Part shown: piece by piece, positions 16,953 through 24,940 of the stretch
How positions within the stretch are numbered: position 1 is the stretch's first letter
Layout: every line of letters begins with the position of its first letter
DNA from: Gammaproteobacteria bacterium
GTDB taxonomy: Bacteria > Pseudomonadota > Gammaproteobacteria > Tenderiales > Tenderiaceae
Length of the DNA: 64,000 bases
Direction: 5' to 3'
NCBI GenBank assembly: GCA_016200485.1
Contig: JACQEP010000010.1
Location: 62,001-126,000, forward strand
Made by a program: the position numbers and the translations under genes
Notes under the pieces: generated by a model
The model's input: only the letters and a program-made list of their open reading frames with translations
Database searches by the model: none
Told to the model about the DNA's origin: nothing

Positions 16953-18077
16953 ATGCCAAATATATTATTCATCAACAACAGCCCCCAACCCGGCCGCAAA
17001 GATCTTGCAAAATTAGGGGGTGGCGGAAAAAGCCTCCTCGGTCTGTTGGCTCACCTGCCGGAACAAGGCTGGCATACTCATGTAGTGGTTCCTGGCGAAG
17101 GACAATTCACTGATGAGCTGGCAAAAATGGGAATCGCCCACACCATCTATCCCTTCCGCCCCGTCGAATGGCGTCGTCCTCTCGACACACTGCGGACCAC
17201 GCTTGCATGGCGGGAGTTATTTCAGCGGGTGAACCCCACACTTATTCACGCCAATGGCTTTGACCTGAGCCGCTCCTTCGCCCTAGGCGCTGCCAGCCTG
17301 CGCATCCCCTATATCACCCACGTGCGCTTTCCGGTACATGCACGGGGTATACGATGGGTGCTGCGCGGTCTACCACGGCCGTCGGCCTTTATTTTTAACA
17401 GTCAGGCGATGATGGATGTGATGTGGCCGCACATCTCTGCAATCTCCCCCAAAAGCAGACCCTACGTCGTTCACAATGCGGTCGACCTCGACAGCTTTAC
17501 ACCCGCTCCCTGGCCCGACGCCCCGCCTTATCGAGTGGGCATCACCGCCAATTTCGCGCCCTTCAAACGCCATGAGGATTTTCTACGCATGGCGGCAGAA
17601 ATGGTCAAAACACGCCAAGATCTGGAATTCTGGATCGTGGGAGACGACACGGAAGGCTCAGGTCGGCGACTGGCATTAGAAAAACTCACCGCCGAGCTCG
17701 GGGTGACATCGTACGTCCACTTCTTGGGCCACCGGTCAGATATTCCGAACATTATGCGTCAACTGCATCTACTGGTTGTTCCTTCCCAATTCGAACCTTT
17801 CGGCCGAGTTGTGATTGAGGCGATGGCCTGCGGTCGGCCGGTGGTCGCTAGTCGTGACGGAGGGATTCCAGAAATTATCGATGATGGCGAAACCGGCCGC
17901 TTAATAGAGGTCGGCAACTACAAAGGATTCGCCCAAGCGGCCTTAGACCTTTTGGCGCGACGAGATCTCTGGGAAGGGATGGGCCGAAGAGCAGTCGAGG
18001 TCGTCCAATCCCGCTTCTCGATCGCCGCTCATGTGGCACGCACAGTAGAAATCTACAGGGAACTTAAAAAAGCTTGA
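16953..18077 (+). CDS. GT4 family glycosyltransferase
   Basis: This GT-B glycosyltransferase has NILFINNSPQPGRKDLAKLGGGGKS at its N-terminus (split over donor and acceptor domains), HVRFPV, VVHNAVDLDSFTPAPW and the GT4 nucleotide-sugar site SQFEPFGRVVIEAMACG with the E-x7-E pair. I chose ATG 16953 over an upstream in-frame TTG at 16938 because the protein aligns from MPNILFIN. It ends the plus-strand block and faces the minus-strand sulfotransferase-like gene only 34 bases away, with no obvious terminator between. Confidence 0.87.
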   Translation: MPNILFINNSPQPGRKDLAKLGGGGKSLLGLLAHLPEQGWHTHVVVPGEGQFTDELAKMGIAHTIYPFRPVEWRRPLDTLRTTLAWRELFQRVNPTLIHANGFDLSRSFALGAASLRIPYITHVRFPVHARGIRWVLRGLPRPSAFIFNSQAMMDVMWPHISAISPKSRPYVVHNAVDLDSFTPAPWPDAPPYRVGITANFAPFKRHEDFLRMAAEMVKTRQDLEFWIVGDDTEGSGRRLALEKLTAELGVTSYVHFLGHRSDIPNIMRQLHLLVVPSQFEPFGRVVIEAMACGRPVVASRDGGIPEIIDDGETGRLIEVGNYKGFAQAALDLLARRDLWEGMGRRAVEVVQSRFSIAAHVARTVEIYRELKKA

Positions 18078-18111
18078 TATGTTGAAAAGCTTCGTTAAGC
18101 ACACCTTTCAT

Positions 18112-19464
18112 TTACGGAGAGCTCATGTAATAGTCAATAAAAAGTTGCGGAGGAACTTGTCTGCTCAATAGTTGCTTTTGCTGTGCAGTCATTTCCCGCA
18201 ATCTACAATTCATTCCATTTCCCCTAAGCTGGCGAAACAAAACGATAGTCGCTGGAACAGATCGAACTAATAATAATATTTTTCCGATCACTCCCCTAAC
18301 GATTTTTCTGACAGGATATCCACGTTCAAAACGGGAGAATATCAGCAAAGGATCGCCAGCAATATATAGAAAACAATGCATCACAAGCAATGATCCACTC
18401 GCATATTTAACACGACAAAGAAGCGTTTCAAACGGCACATTGCTGTTATCAATGTCGACGCCATAATGGAGGTAGCCAAGTGAACCCACCAATAAGCTAT
18501 TTATGAGATCTATCTCGTCGGGCTCCAATTCGTTACGCCATGAGGCTAGTTTTATTTCTGGATTAAACGAACTTGCTTTTCGGAGCGCCGCTGAATTACC
18601 GAACCACTCGCGGCCGTTAAAGGTCGAGTGCATTAATGTTTCATCAAACTCCAGGCCAAGCCAACTGCATAGATGTAACATCGCGGACCGATTCATTACG
18701 TGAAATTTTTCCAGATCAATAATCCGGACATGGTCTGTTTCCAATCTTTCGATTAAACCGCTAAGGTAATAACAATTTTTTGAGTACTTATATTCACTCA
18801 GGAACAGGCATATCGGAGGAATTCTCGATGGATCTCTTCTCATTCGCAGCGCATGGATTTTCTTCCATGACACCCAATCTTGCCTCGGGTCTCGTGTCAT
18901 GGCTATAAAATAGAGCCCCGGAAAATCACTTAGCAATATCTCCCACTCTTCATTAGAGTGCGGATGGTAAAAAATATACTTTATGTCAGATATATCAAGG
19001 TCTCTTAGGCACAACCCATACGCAACATGAACCAGTATGAAAAACTCTCGCCTCGAAACATGCCCTTGGGCCCCGGCCACCGCGCTTGCGATACTGGCTA
19101 TTTTCTCTTTAAAAAGACTCGGATTAACGACCAAGTCCTCATCACCATTAACACCAAATTTTCCAGAAACGCTAACACCGACATCACCAAAATATCCCTT
19201 AGATGTATCAAAAATCGCCTGATGGCGACTAACAAAAATATCGCTCTGACGTTGGATGTCGGTGATAAGCTCGGGTAAAGAAGAATACAGAACACCGAAA
19301 TGAGGCAGCGTCAATACATTGGGATGACTATCAAATAAACTCTGCAGAAACAATGAGCCTGCTCTACCGTAAGCATGCGTAACCAATAGGTTTATGTTTC
19401 CAAGTGCGTTGGAGTGATCGGTCACGCTATCAGCCAACTCTGCATTGGGCCTAGAAATAGGCAT
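18112..19464 (-). CDS. Sulfotransferase-like protein, candidate phosphoramidate transferase
   Basis: The 450-residue protein has a sulfotransferase-type nucleotide-binding loop, LLVTHAYGRAGSLFLQSLF at residues 26-44, and a later segment LYFIAMTRDPRQDWVSWKK resembling the 3'-phosphate binding region. It is longer than usual sulfotransferases (about 300), with extra C-terminal sequence. It lies 30 bases downstream of the cytidylyltransferase and is the last gene of the phosphoramidate-type operon. In that pathway the final activated donor carries a 3'-phosphate on a cytidine diphosphoramidate, chemically similar to PAPS, so a sulfotransferase fold would suit the transfer step. That role is inference; an ordinary sulfotransferase is the alternative. 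Confidence 0.62.
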   Translation of the reverse strand: MPISRPNAELADSVTDHSNALGNINLLVTHAYGRAGSLFLQSLFDSHPNVLTLPHFGVLYSSLPELITDIQRQSDIFVSRHQAIFDTSKGYFGDVGVSVSGKFGVNGDEDLVVNPSLFKEKIASIASAVAGAQGHVSRREFFILVHVAYGLCLRDLDISDIKYIFYHPHSNEEWEILLSDFPGLYFIAMTRDPRQDWVSWKKIHALRMRRDPSRIPPICLFLSEYKYSKNCYYLSGLIERLETDHVRIIDLEKFHVMNRSAMLHLCSWLGLEFDETLMHSTFNGREWFGNSAALRKASSFNPEIKLASWRNELEPDEIDLINSLLVGSLGYLHYGVDIDNSNVPFETLLCRVKYASGSLLVMHCFLYIAGDPLLIFSRFERGYPVRKIVRGVIGKILLLVRSVPATIVLFRQLRGNGMNCRLREMTAQQKQLLSRQVPPQLFIDYYMSSP

Positions 19465-19494
19465 CGTATAGGAGCGCGCACCATTCTAATTCGA

Positions 19495-20217
19495 TCATGG
19501 ATCAGAATGGTACGCTGCCAAGTCCTCGGCCGAATCCACTTCACCCCACTCACCTTCATAGGGCACAGCGGATACTGCCACCCTGGCGCCTTCAATCACT
19601 TTTTGCAGCGTGCCAGTCATATGCATTCGGTCGCATTCCGTCGCAGACAGCTCGGAACGAATTCGTGTCACCTCATCCCAACCCTCTGGGGTAAAACGCA
19701 GCAAACCCATATACTGCCCCTGTATCTCGCCGATTGATTGTGGCGGGTTGCCAATCTCAGCCAATGTGCCATCTGGGTTCAAGCGGAATGTCTCGGCATC
19801 CTCCAGAGGATCCCCGAAGCGCCTTTTCCAAAGCACCAGCCAGTTCGGATCATAAGTCACTGCCAAAGATGCATTACAAGAAATCAAAGCTTTCACCGCT
19901 TCCGGTTGATAGAAAATGTCCGAGTAACTAACAATACACGAATCTGATTTCAGCCACTCTTTCGCGCAGGCCAGCGAAGACACCATATTGGTCACGGCCC
20001 AACGTGGATTGTAAAATTCAATCATCCCCCGGTCAGCCAACATTTCTCTCTTGTAGCCGGTCACGATTCCAGTTTCTTCAACCCCCGCAGCGCGCAATGA
20101 ATCAAGCTGCCAATCCAGCAGTGGTCTACCTCGAAGTTCGACCAGACACTTTGGCCGTTCGTCGGTCAAGTATTTCATGCGACTACCGCGTCCCGCGGCA
20201 AGAATAATAGCTTTCAT
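19495..20217 (-). CDS. CTP:phosphoglutamine cytidylyltransferase-like enzyme (Cj1416 type)
   Basis: The 240-residue protein is a nucleotidyltransferase of the LicC/NTP-transferase family: MKAIILAAGRGSRMKYLTDERPKCLVEL gives the nucleotide-binding G-x-G-x-R and the catalytic lysine region in the first 28 residues; ADRGM and YSDIFY follow. By sequence alone it could be called phosphocholine cytidylyltransferase. Its neighbours, however, are a glutamine-kinase-like PEP-synthase homologue, a class I amidohydrolase and a CysC-like kinase, the set known from Campylobacter jejuni Cj1415-Cj1418. In that pathway Cj1416 joins CTP and L-glutamine phosphate to CDP-L-glutamine. Family certain, substrate inferred from context. 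Confidence 0.75.
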   Translation of the reverse strand: MKAIILAAGRGSRMKYLTDERPKCLVELRGRPLLDWQLDSLRAAGVEETGIVTGYKREMLADRGMIEFYNPRWAVTNMVSSLACAKEWLKSDSCIVSYSDIFYQPEAVKALISCNASLAVTYDPNWLVLWKRRFGDPLEDAETFRLNPDGTLAEIGNPPQSIGEIQGQYMGLLRFTPEGWDEVTRIRSELSATECDRMHMTGTLQKVIEGARVAVSAVPYEGEWGEVDSAEDLAAYHSDP

Positions 20218-20319
20218 AAAGTGTCCGGTTCGAAATCAGTTAACTGTCAAATGGATCGGCGCGAAAAGACAATGATTGGCACGCTCGTTGTCAATACCAA
20301 CAGCGCAAGTTTGCATGCG

Positions 20320-20940
20320 TTATTCACCCAGGAGCGCTTTTAGTCTTTCCAAGTCTCGGCGTTCCAAATTGGCCTCGCGTTCGGGATGCCACATCCATCC
20401 TTCCCACGGCAAAACAGAATGACGAATCGCTTCCAAGTCACCGTCTTCCGTGGTCGCCAAAACCTCGAAATCCTTTGGACAGCCAGTAAGCCCAAACTTG
20501 TGAAAGCTATTAACTTCACCGGTAATCTTTCCAATCAGCCTATGGCGGGTGTTGACATGACGATCTATGGGCTTCAACTGTACACCGGACCAGACTGCCA
20601 TCATCTGCATTCCCCTGCAAATACCCAAGACAGGATTTAGCCCGTCTCTGGCCCACGCAAGCAAACATTCCTCGGTCGAATCCCGATCCGGGCATTCACC
20701 AAGATCATTTCCTCCAGATAAAACCACGGCCTGTGGGCGCACAGTTTTCAACCATGATTGAAGTCGTGCCCAATGATTATCGCGATCCGTTATCAAAGAG
20801 ATACTCAAGATATTCGGTACCGGCACGGGCAGATAACCGGCAATAGAAAGCCAAGTACACAGCCGCTGGTCCAGGACATCACACCGCTCACCCCGCCCAG
20901 GCGACACTTCGACGCGCTGGCTGACGGCCACTACTTTCAC
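20320..20940 (-). CDS. Class I glutamine amidotransferase-like hydrolase (gamma-glutamyl-CDP-amidate hydrolase, Cj1417 type)
   Basis: The 206-residue product is a peptidase C26/PuuD-like hydrolase. The catalytic triad is visible: Cys108 in VLGICRGMQMM and His185/Glu187 in MWHPER; AVVLSGGNDLGE precedes. I place the start at GTG 20940, whose GTGA overlaps the stop of the upstream glutamine-kinase-like gene, rather than at 21000. In Campylobacter jejuni, Cj1417 hydrolyses CDP-L-glutamine to cytidine diphosphoramidate and glutamate. The position between the kinase and cytidylyltransferase genes supports that role over a gamma-glutamyl-GABA hydrolase. Confidence 0.76.
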   Translation of the reverse strand: MKVVAVSQRVEVSPGRGERCDVLDQRLCTWLSIAGYLPVPVPNILSISLITDRDNHWARLQSWLKTVRPQAVVLSGGNDLGECPDRDSTEECLLAWARDGLNPVLGICRGMQMMAVWSGVQLKPIDRHVNTRHRLIGKITGEVNSFHKFGLTGCPKDFEVLATTEDGDLEAIRHSVLPWEGWMWHPEREANLERRDLERLKALLGE

Positions 20941-23261
20941 GCCAATACCTCTACCCGGCGTACGGCGCAGTCGATGTGAAGAAGTTGCGACTGGCACCAT
21001 TGCGCAAACAATGATTCTCCCGCACCAATCACTGCCGGCAACCCTAATTCATTGGCACGAATTGCCATGTGACTGTTTACGCCACCATAGGCTGTGACTA
21101 ATCCTGCGATTGGGTGAGAAAATAACCAGTCGTAACCAGGGTCGGCGCTTGGGATAAAAACGATACCGCCCTTGAGCCGATTCCGTTCCGTCGGACGAAC
21201 CACGGGGCCGGTCACGCTGGACTGTGTCACGAAGTTGGGCTCGCATTCTGGCACATGAAAAGCCCACACATCGTCGGGATGGGTGATGAGCGGTGGCAAC
21301 CAAAGCGAGCAGGTCTCCTTATAGCGGATCTTACCTTCTTCAATGACTCTCTCCAGCATCGTTCTGGGATCATCGGCACCCGCGTGCAGCTCCCGAATAC
21401 AATTGATACTGGCATATGACAGGTCTTCCTTTGAAAAACCGTAGCCTCCGCCCCATTCCTGGAACAACGACAGCGCATCGGAAAGGTTATGCGTAAAGAC
21501 GAACTTGGCGTACTCGCGCAGCTCTATTCCCGCCTGCAAGAAGTCAAACAAGCTAACCACATCCGATGACAAGCCATGCTCTTCCAACAATCGCGCGATG
21601 GCACGCATTTGATCTAAACTTAAGGTAAATTGCGTGCGCTTGCTATCTGCCTCTTCCAAACTACACGATTGTCCCAGGTAATCGTCGGGCGTCTCATCAT
21701 ATCGTGGCGAGAGGATATCGTAGGTGCCGGGGCGCAAATGTCCGTACCGGGCAAGGAATGTTTTCCGCTCAAGACTACGGAGATCACGCGCCAACTGGCT
21801 GCTAACGGTGCTGAGTCCGCCCATAAAACGATCGTAATCATCCACTGAAAGCACCCCAACGGCCACCAGTGATTTGAGCATCTGTACGGCGATGAAACCG
21901 GCCCGTGCCAATCCGGCAAAAGGCAGTGTGCCGTAGCGCTTGCAATCTTCCAGCAACCAGTAAATGCGCCCAATCGGATCCAGGTCCGATGCCAAAATTC
22001 CTTCACGACGCTGGGAGAGCACTGCGAGCTTCGCCTCGTCGGATCGCCACAAACCATTCTGCTGATCGATAACCCTATTGGTCAAGGTACGCAGGCTTTC
22101 GGCCAGTTGGTTTCGGTCTTCCGCACTAAATCCAGCTTCCGCGAGCACATTAAGGCGCTCGGGCAAATCCAAGGTGTAACACGAAAAAACAATCTCAAAC
22201 TCCACCTTATCGTGCAGATTGGGAGCCGCAGTCAGCCGACCAATATAGTAATCCACTAGACGGTCGGCCAAACTGCCTTCCACATCCTTCGGAATGAAGG
22301 AATTGAAGCTAAGTCGGACATCGATGTAGGGTTGCCCGGCAAAATGCACCAACAGTGGAAAACTTCGCAGGTTACGGTAACCGTAGTTGTCACGCTGATA
22401 AGCCCAGATAGCATCTGTGACCAATTCACGGTACAGCGACAACGCAAGCGGGCGGGGCCGAATACCGATGATTTCCGCAGGATTCCAGTCCGGCATCACA
22501 CCAAAGACTGTAGAACACCCCTGCAAGAAAGGATGGGGTCGCTGGGCGGCACGCACCTTGTCGGCGACCCGCGAGAGCAAAGCATTGTGCGACTCGGATG
22601 ATGCGACTGCCCGTTGCATCACCAACGGTCGCACTTGCAGCAGATACAATCTGTCACCAGGTGCCGCAATAGCAAATTCAACATCCAAAGGCTTGGCGGG
22701 AAATAGGGCTTCCAGTTCTTCAATCAGCGCGACCACCCGACTCATATCCGGAGGCAAATTTTTTACCCCAGTCGCGGCCACAAAGGTTTTAGTTTGAGCT
22801 GCACCGCCGGTTACTGCAGTGGAATCTGTCCCCAGTGAATAATTAACGACTCGATAAGGTGAACCGGTAGCCGGATCACAAGAAAACACTACCCCAGATA
22901 GCCGCACGCTGGAGAGCATCGGTTGAACTAACACTTCATCCCCCGGTCCCGGGCTCAGACCATAGGAAGCGATTACTCTCTCCACTACCTCCCGCAATTC
23001 CTCTAGGCATCGCACATCCAATACCGACGTGTAGTGTCCCGCCATCGACGCCGTGGCTGCATCCTCATTAAGAGCGCTGGAACGCACAACCCATGGCCCG
23101 GCCCCGAGGCTTTCTTGCACCCGAACCAACATTCGATCACTTTCGGCCTGCCAATCAGCGACGTTAAAAAAAACCACTGGCAAAACTTCAGCACAGGTCA
23201 GCCTATCTAAGAGCGATGCCAGCGTTCGCGCCTTAGTGGAAAATTGCGGCAGTGTATCCAT
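20937..23261 (-). CDS. PEP-synthase-like L-glutamine kinase (Cj1418 type)
   Basis: The 774-residue protein combines an N-terminal ATP-grasp domain of the pyruvate phosphate dikinase family (WVVRSSALNEDAATASMAGH at about residue 78) with a C-terminal swivelling phosphohistidine domain (GGVNSHMAIRANELGLPAVI, His at about 731). The PEP/pyruvate-binding TIM barrel of true PEP synthase is not recognisable; a divergent helical middle takes its place. This is the architecture of Cj1418 of Campylobacter jejuni, shown biochemically to phosphorylate the amide nitrogen of L-glutamine using ATP, starting phosphoramidate synthesis. The stop overlaps the hydrolase gene by 4 bases and the methyltransferase gene ends 3 bases upstream. 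Strong contextual support; a general PEP synthase is unlikely. Confidence 0.8.
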   Translation of the reverse strand: MDTLPQFSTKARTLASLLDRLTCAEVLPVVFFNVADWQAESDRMLVRVQESLGAGPWVVRSSALNEDAATASMAGHYTSVLDVRCLEELREVVERVIASYGLSPGPGDEVLVQPMLSSVRLSGVVFSCDPATGSPYRVVNYSLGTDSTAVTGGAAQTKTFVAATGVKNLPPDMSRVVALIEELEALFPAKPLDVEFAIAAPGDRLYLLQVRPLVMQRAVASSESHNALLSRVADKVRAAQRPHPFLQGCSTVFGVMPDWNPAEIIGIRPRPLALSLYRELVTDAIWAYQRDNYGYRNLRSFPLLVHFAGQPYIDVRLSFNSFIPKDVEGSLADRLVDYYIGRLTAAPNLHDKVEFEIVFSCYTLDLPERLNVLAEAGFSAEDRNQLAESLRTLTNRVIDQQNGLWRSDEAKLAVLSQRREGILASDLDPIGRIYWLLEDCKRYGTLPFAGLARAGFIAVQMLKSLVAVGVLSVDDYDRFMGGLSTVSSQLARDLRSLERKTFLARYGHLRPGTYDILSPRYDETPDDYLGQSCSLEEADSKRTQFTLSLDQMRAIARLLEEHGLSSDVVSLFDFLQAGIELREYAKFVFTHNLSDALSLFQEWGGGYGFSKEDLSYASINCIRELHAGADDPRTMLERVIEEGKIRYKETCSLWLPPLITHPDDVWAFHVPECEPNFVTQSSVTGPVVRPTERNRLKGGIVFIPSADPGYDWLFSHPIAGLVTAYGGVNSHMAIRANELGLPAVIGAGESLFAQWCQSQLLHIDCAVRRVEVLA

Positions 23262-23264
23262 AGT

Positions 23265-24038
23265 CTATACCGGCTTCATTGCTACCCAAGCACGCGTCAG
23301 ATAAGTGGCCTCGATAATCTCTAGCCCCTTGATGCGATCTTCAACGTAGGCCAAGAATGCCATAAAGCCATCGGGGCCGAGCTGAACCCTGAGATCGTTC
23401 ACCGACCGCCAGGCACCGACATAGCGTTCTGGGACAATAGGAATTACATGCTTTGATTCCAGGTAAATCACATCAGTAAATCTGCCGCAGACTTCGAGTC
23501 GCTCGGTAAGCGTATTCGTGAACTCAGACCTGCCAGATGATACTCGCTTGATCTCACTGCCCTTGAGTGTCGCTAGGTGAGCCTCGATTTCGACCAGCAA
23601 GGGATTCACTTCGATGAATCGGGGATTCCACAGTGCCACAAAGCATCCCCCCGGGCGCAGCACCCGATCAAATTCGGCAATACCCCGATCAAAATCGACC
23701 CAATGGAACGAGGAAGCCATCGATACAAGGTCCGCACATGCGCTGGCCAGTCCCGTTTCCTCACCGGAGCCTTTCTTCCAAACAATACCGTGATTATCGG
23801 GGTGCATCGTGCCCTGACTTCGCATATCGTCGTTAGGCTCTACTGCCGTAACCGAATGCACACCGGCGCCGGCCAGCATCCGTGTCCAGATACCTGTACC
23901 CGCTCCCACATCCACCACGTCCATGTTATCAACCGATTTTCCGACAATACCCAGAATGCCTCGAAGGATCGCCCGCGAATAATCAGGACGATAACGTGAA
24001 TAGTCCTGCGCTAATCCAGTGAAATCACCGTGCTTCAT
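23265..24038 (-). CDS. Class I SAM methyltransferase (possible phosphoramidate O-methyltransferase)
   Basis: The 257-residue protein is a small-molecule methyltransferase (Methyltransf_11 type): VVDVGAGTGIWTRMLAGAG at about residue 40, AVEPNDDMR, and FDRVLRPGGCFVALWNP at about 123. It opens FTGLAQDYSRYRPDYS, the usual start of this subfamily. It sits between the CysC-like and glutamine-kinase-like genes. Campylobacter MeOPN clusters carry methyltransferase genes (Cj1419, Cj1420) needed for the O-methyl group, so methylation of the phosphoramidate is the likely role, by context only. Confidence 0.8.
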   Translation of the reverse strand: MKHGDFTGLAQDYSRYRPDYSRAILRGILGIVGKSVDNMDVVDVGAGTGIWTRMLAGAGVHSVTAVEPNDDMRSQGTMHPDNHGIVWKKGSGEETGLASACADLVSMASSFHWVDFDRGIAEFDRVLRPGGCFVALWNPRFIEVNPLLVEIEAHLATLKGSEIKRVSSGRSEFTNTLTERLEVCGRFTDVIYLESKHVIPIVPERYVGAWRSVNDLRVQLGPDGFMAFLAYVEDRIKGLEIIEATYLTRAWVAMKPV

Positions 24039-24075
24039 CTTACCTTCCTTTGTTTATTCCGTGACGCCAATTTAA

Positions 24076-24609
24076 TTATGCAACGCCGAGCGCTGCTAAT
24101 TTATTCAACAACTCATTGAAAGCACTTTCTTCTGTGAGATTTTCGTGCCAGGCCAACAGCACATCCGGTGCCTCGGGATATTCCACCACAAAATCTACTC
24201 CAGCCACGCTTTGTAACTCGCCTTTTGCGGCCCGCTCATAGATCTTTTTTGGATCGCGCCGAGATAACTCATCCATGGACACATCCAGAAAAATCTCCAC
24301 ATACCCTGGAAGATTGACCCGGTTCCATTCGTGCACTTCCCTAAACAGGGAAATCGTGGCAATCGCTACATCAAAGCCCTGTACCGCAATCAAGTGACAA
24401 AGATGGGCATAGCGCTTGGCCAGCGCCAGCAGCTCGTTCCGGGTATAAGCCGCCCCGGCGCCCAGTGCCTCACGTAATTCATCGCCATCCAGCATTACCA
24501 CCGGGCGGTCTTGTTCGCGCAAATGCGCAACCAGTTTACGGCAAAGTGTGGATTTGCCCGCGCCAGAGAGGCCTGTAATCCAGTACACAAAGGTTTTCTT
24601 TACCACCAC
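24076..24609 (-). CDS. CysC-like kinase (cytidine diphosphoramidate kinase, Cj1415 type)
   Basis: The product is an adenylylsulfate-kinase homologue: P-loop WITGLSGAGKSTL near the N-terminus, MLDGDELREALG, FREVHEWNR and VEIFLDVSMDELSRRDPKKI. I place the start at GTG 24609 because the next residues align with CysC; the frame is open to a TTG at 24663. It leads a six-gene minus operon. No ATP sulfurylase gene (cysD/cysN or sat) is near. In Campylobacter jejuni the CysC homologue Cj1415 phosphorylates the 3'-hydroxyl of cytidine diphosphoramidate. Context favours that role over PAPS synthesis, though four sulfotransferase-fold genes in the window keep the PAPS option open. Confidence 0.72.
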   Translation of the reverse strand: MVVKKTFVYWITGLSGAGKSTLCRKLVAHLREQDRPVVMLDGDELREALGAGAAYTRNELLALAKRYAHLCHLIAVQGFDVAIATISLFREVHEWNRVNLPGYVEIFLDVSMDELSRRDPKKIYERAAKGELQSVAGVDFVVEYPEAPDVLLAWHENLTEESAFNELLNKLAALGVA

Positions 24610-24940
24610 AGAAGTTTCATCATTTTTAGAATATGGATAACCCCAAAAAGCCACACACGCCAATCACTGCAAGCAATAATTCATAGGCATCGAAACGATG
24701 CGGCCTGCACAGCCTAACACCTCCACAGCCTAACATAGATCAATTAGCCCATTCTTTATGCAGTTCCCGCCATTAAAAATGAGGGGGCAACCGCTTTATT
24801 TAAGATCTACGCCGTCGCGGAAACAACCACAGGGCATCATGAATAAATAAAATATGGATGAGCCGCGACTGGAATGCAAGACCTGGGAGTGATGGGCACG
24901 CCACAATCGCGGCCACGACAGGCCCGATCAACTACGACGA
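24610..24940 (-). other. Intergenic region, probable promoter area of the phosphoramidate operon
   Basis: About 330 bases without a recognisable gene lie between the secreted TPR gene's 3' end and the CysC-like start. A 12-base direct repeat CACAGCCTAACA occurs at 24708-24719 and 24724-24735 (16-base period). I see no convincing terminator or promoter hexamers. Confidence 0.4.

Noticed and set aside
19495-20217. Phosphocholine cytidylyltransferase (LicC) role
   Set aside because: Same fold, but no choline kinase, transporter or LicD-type transferase is nearby, while the three partner enzymes of phosphoglutamine chemistry are adjacent.
20937-23261. Annotation as phosphoenolpyruvate synthase (PpsA)
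   Set aside because: ATP-grasp and phosphohistidine domains are present, but the PEP/pyruvate-binding barrel is not recognisable and the gene lies in a phosphoramidate-type operon; glutamine kinase fits better.
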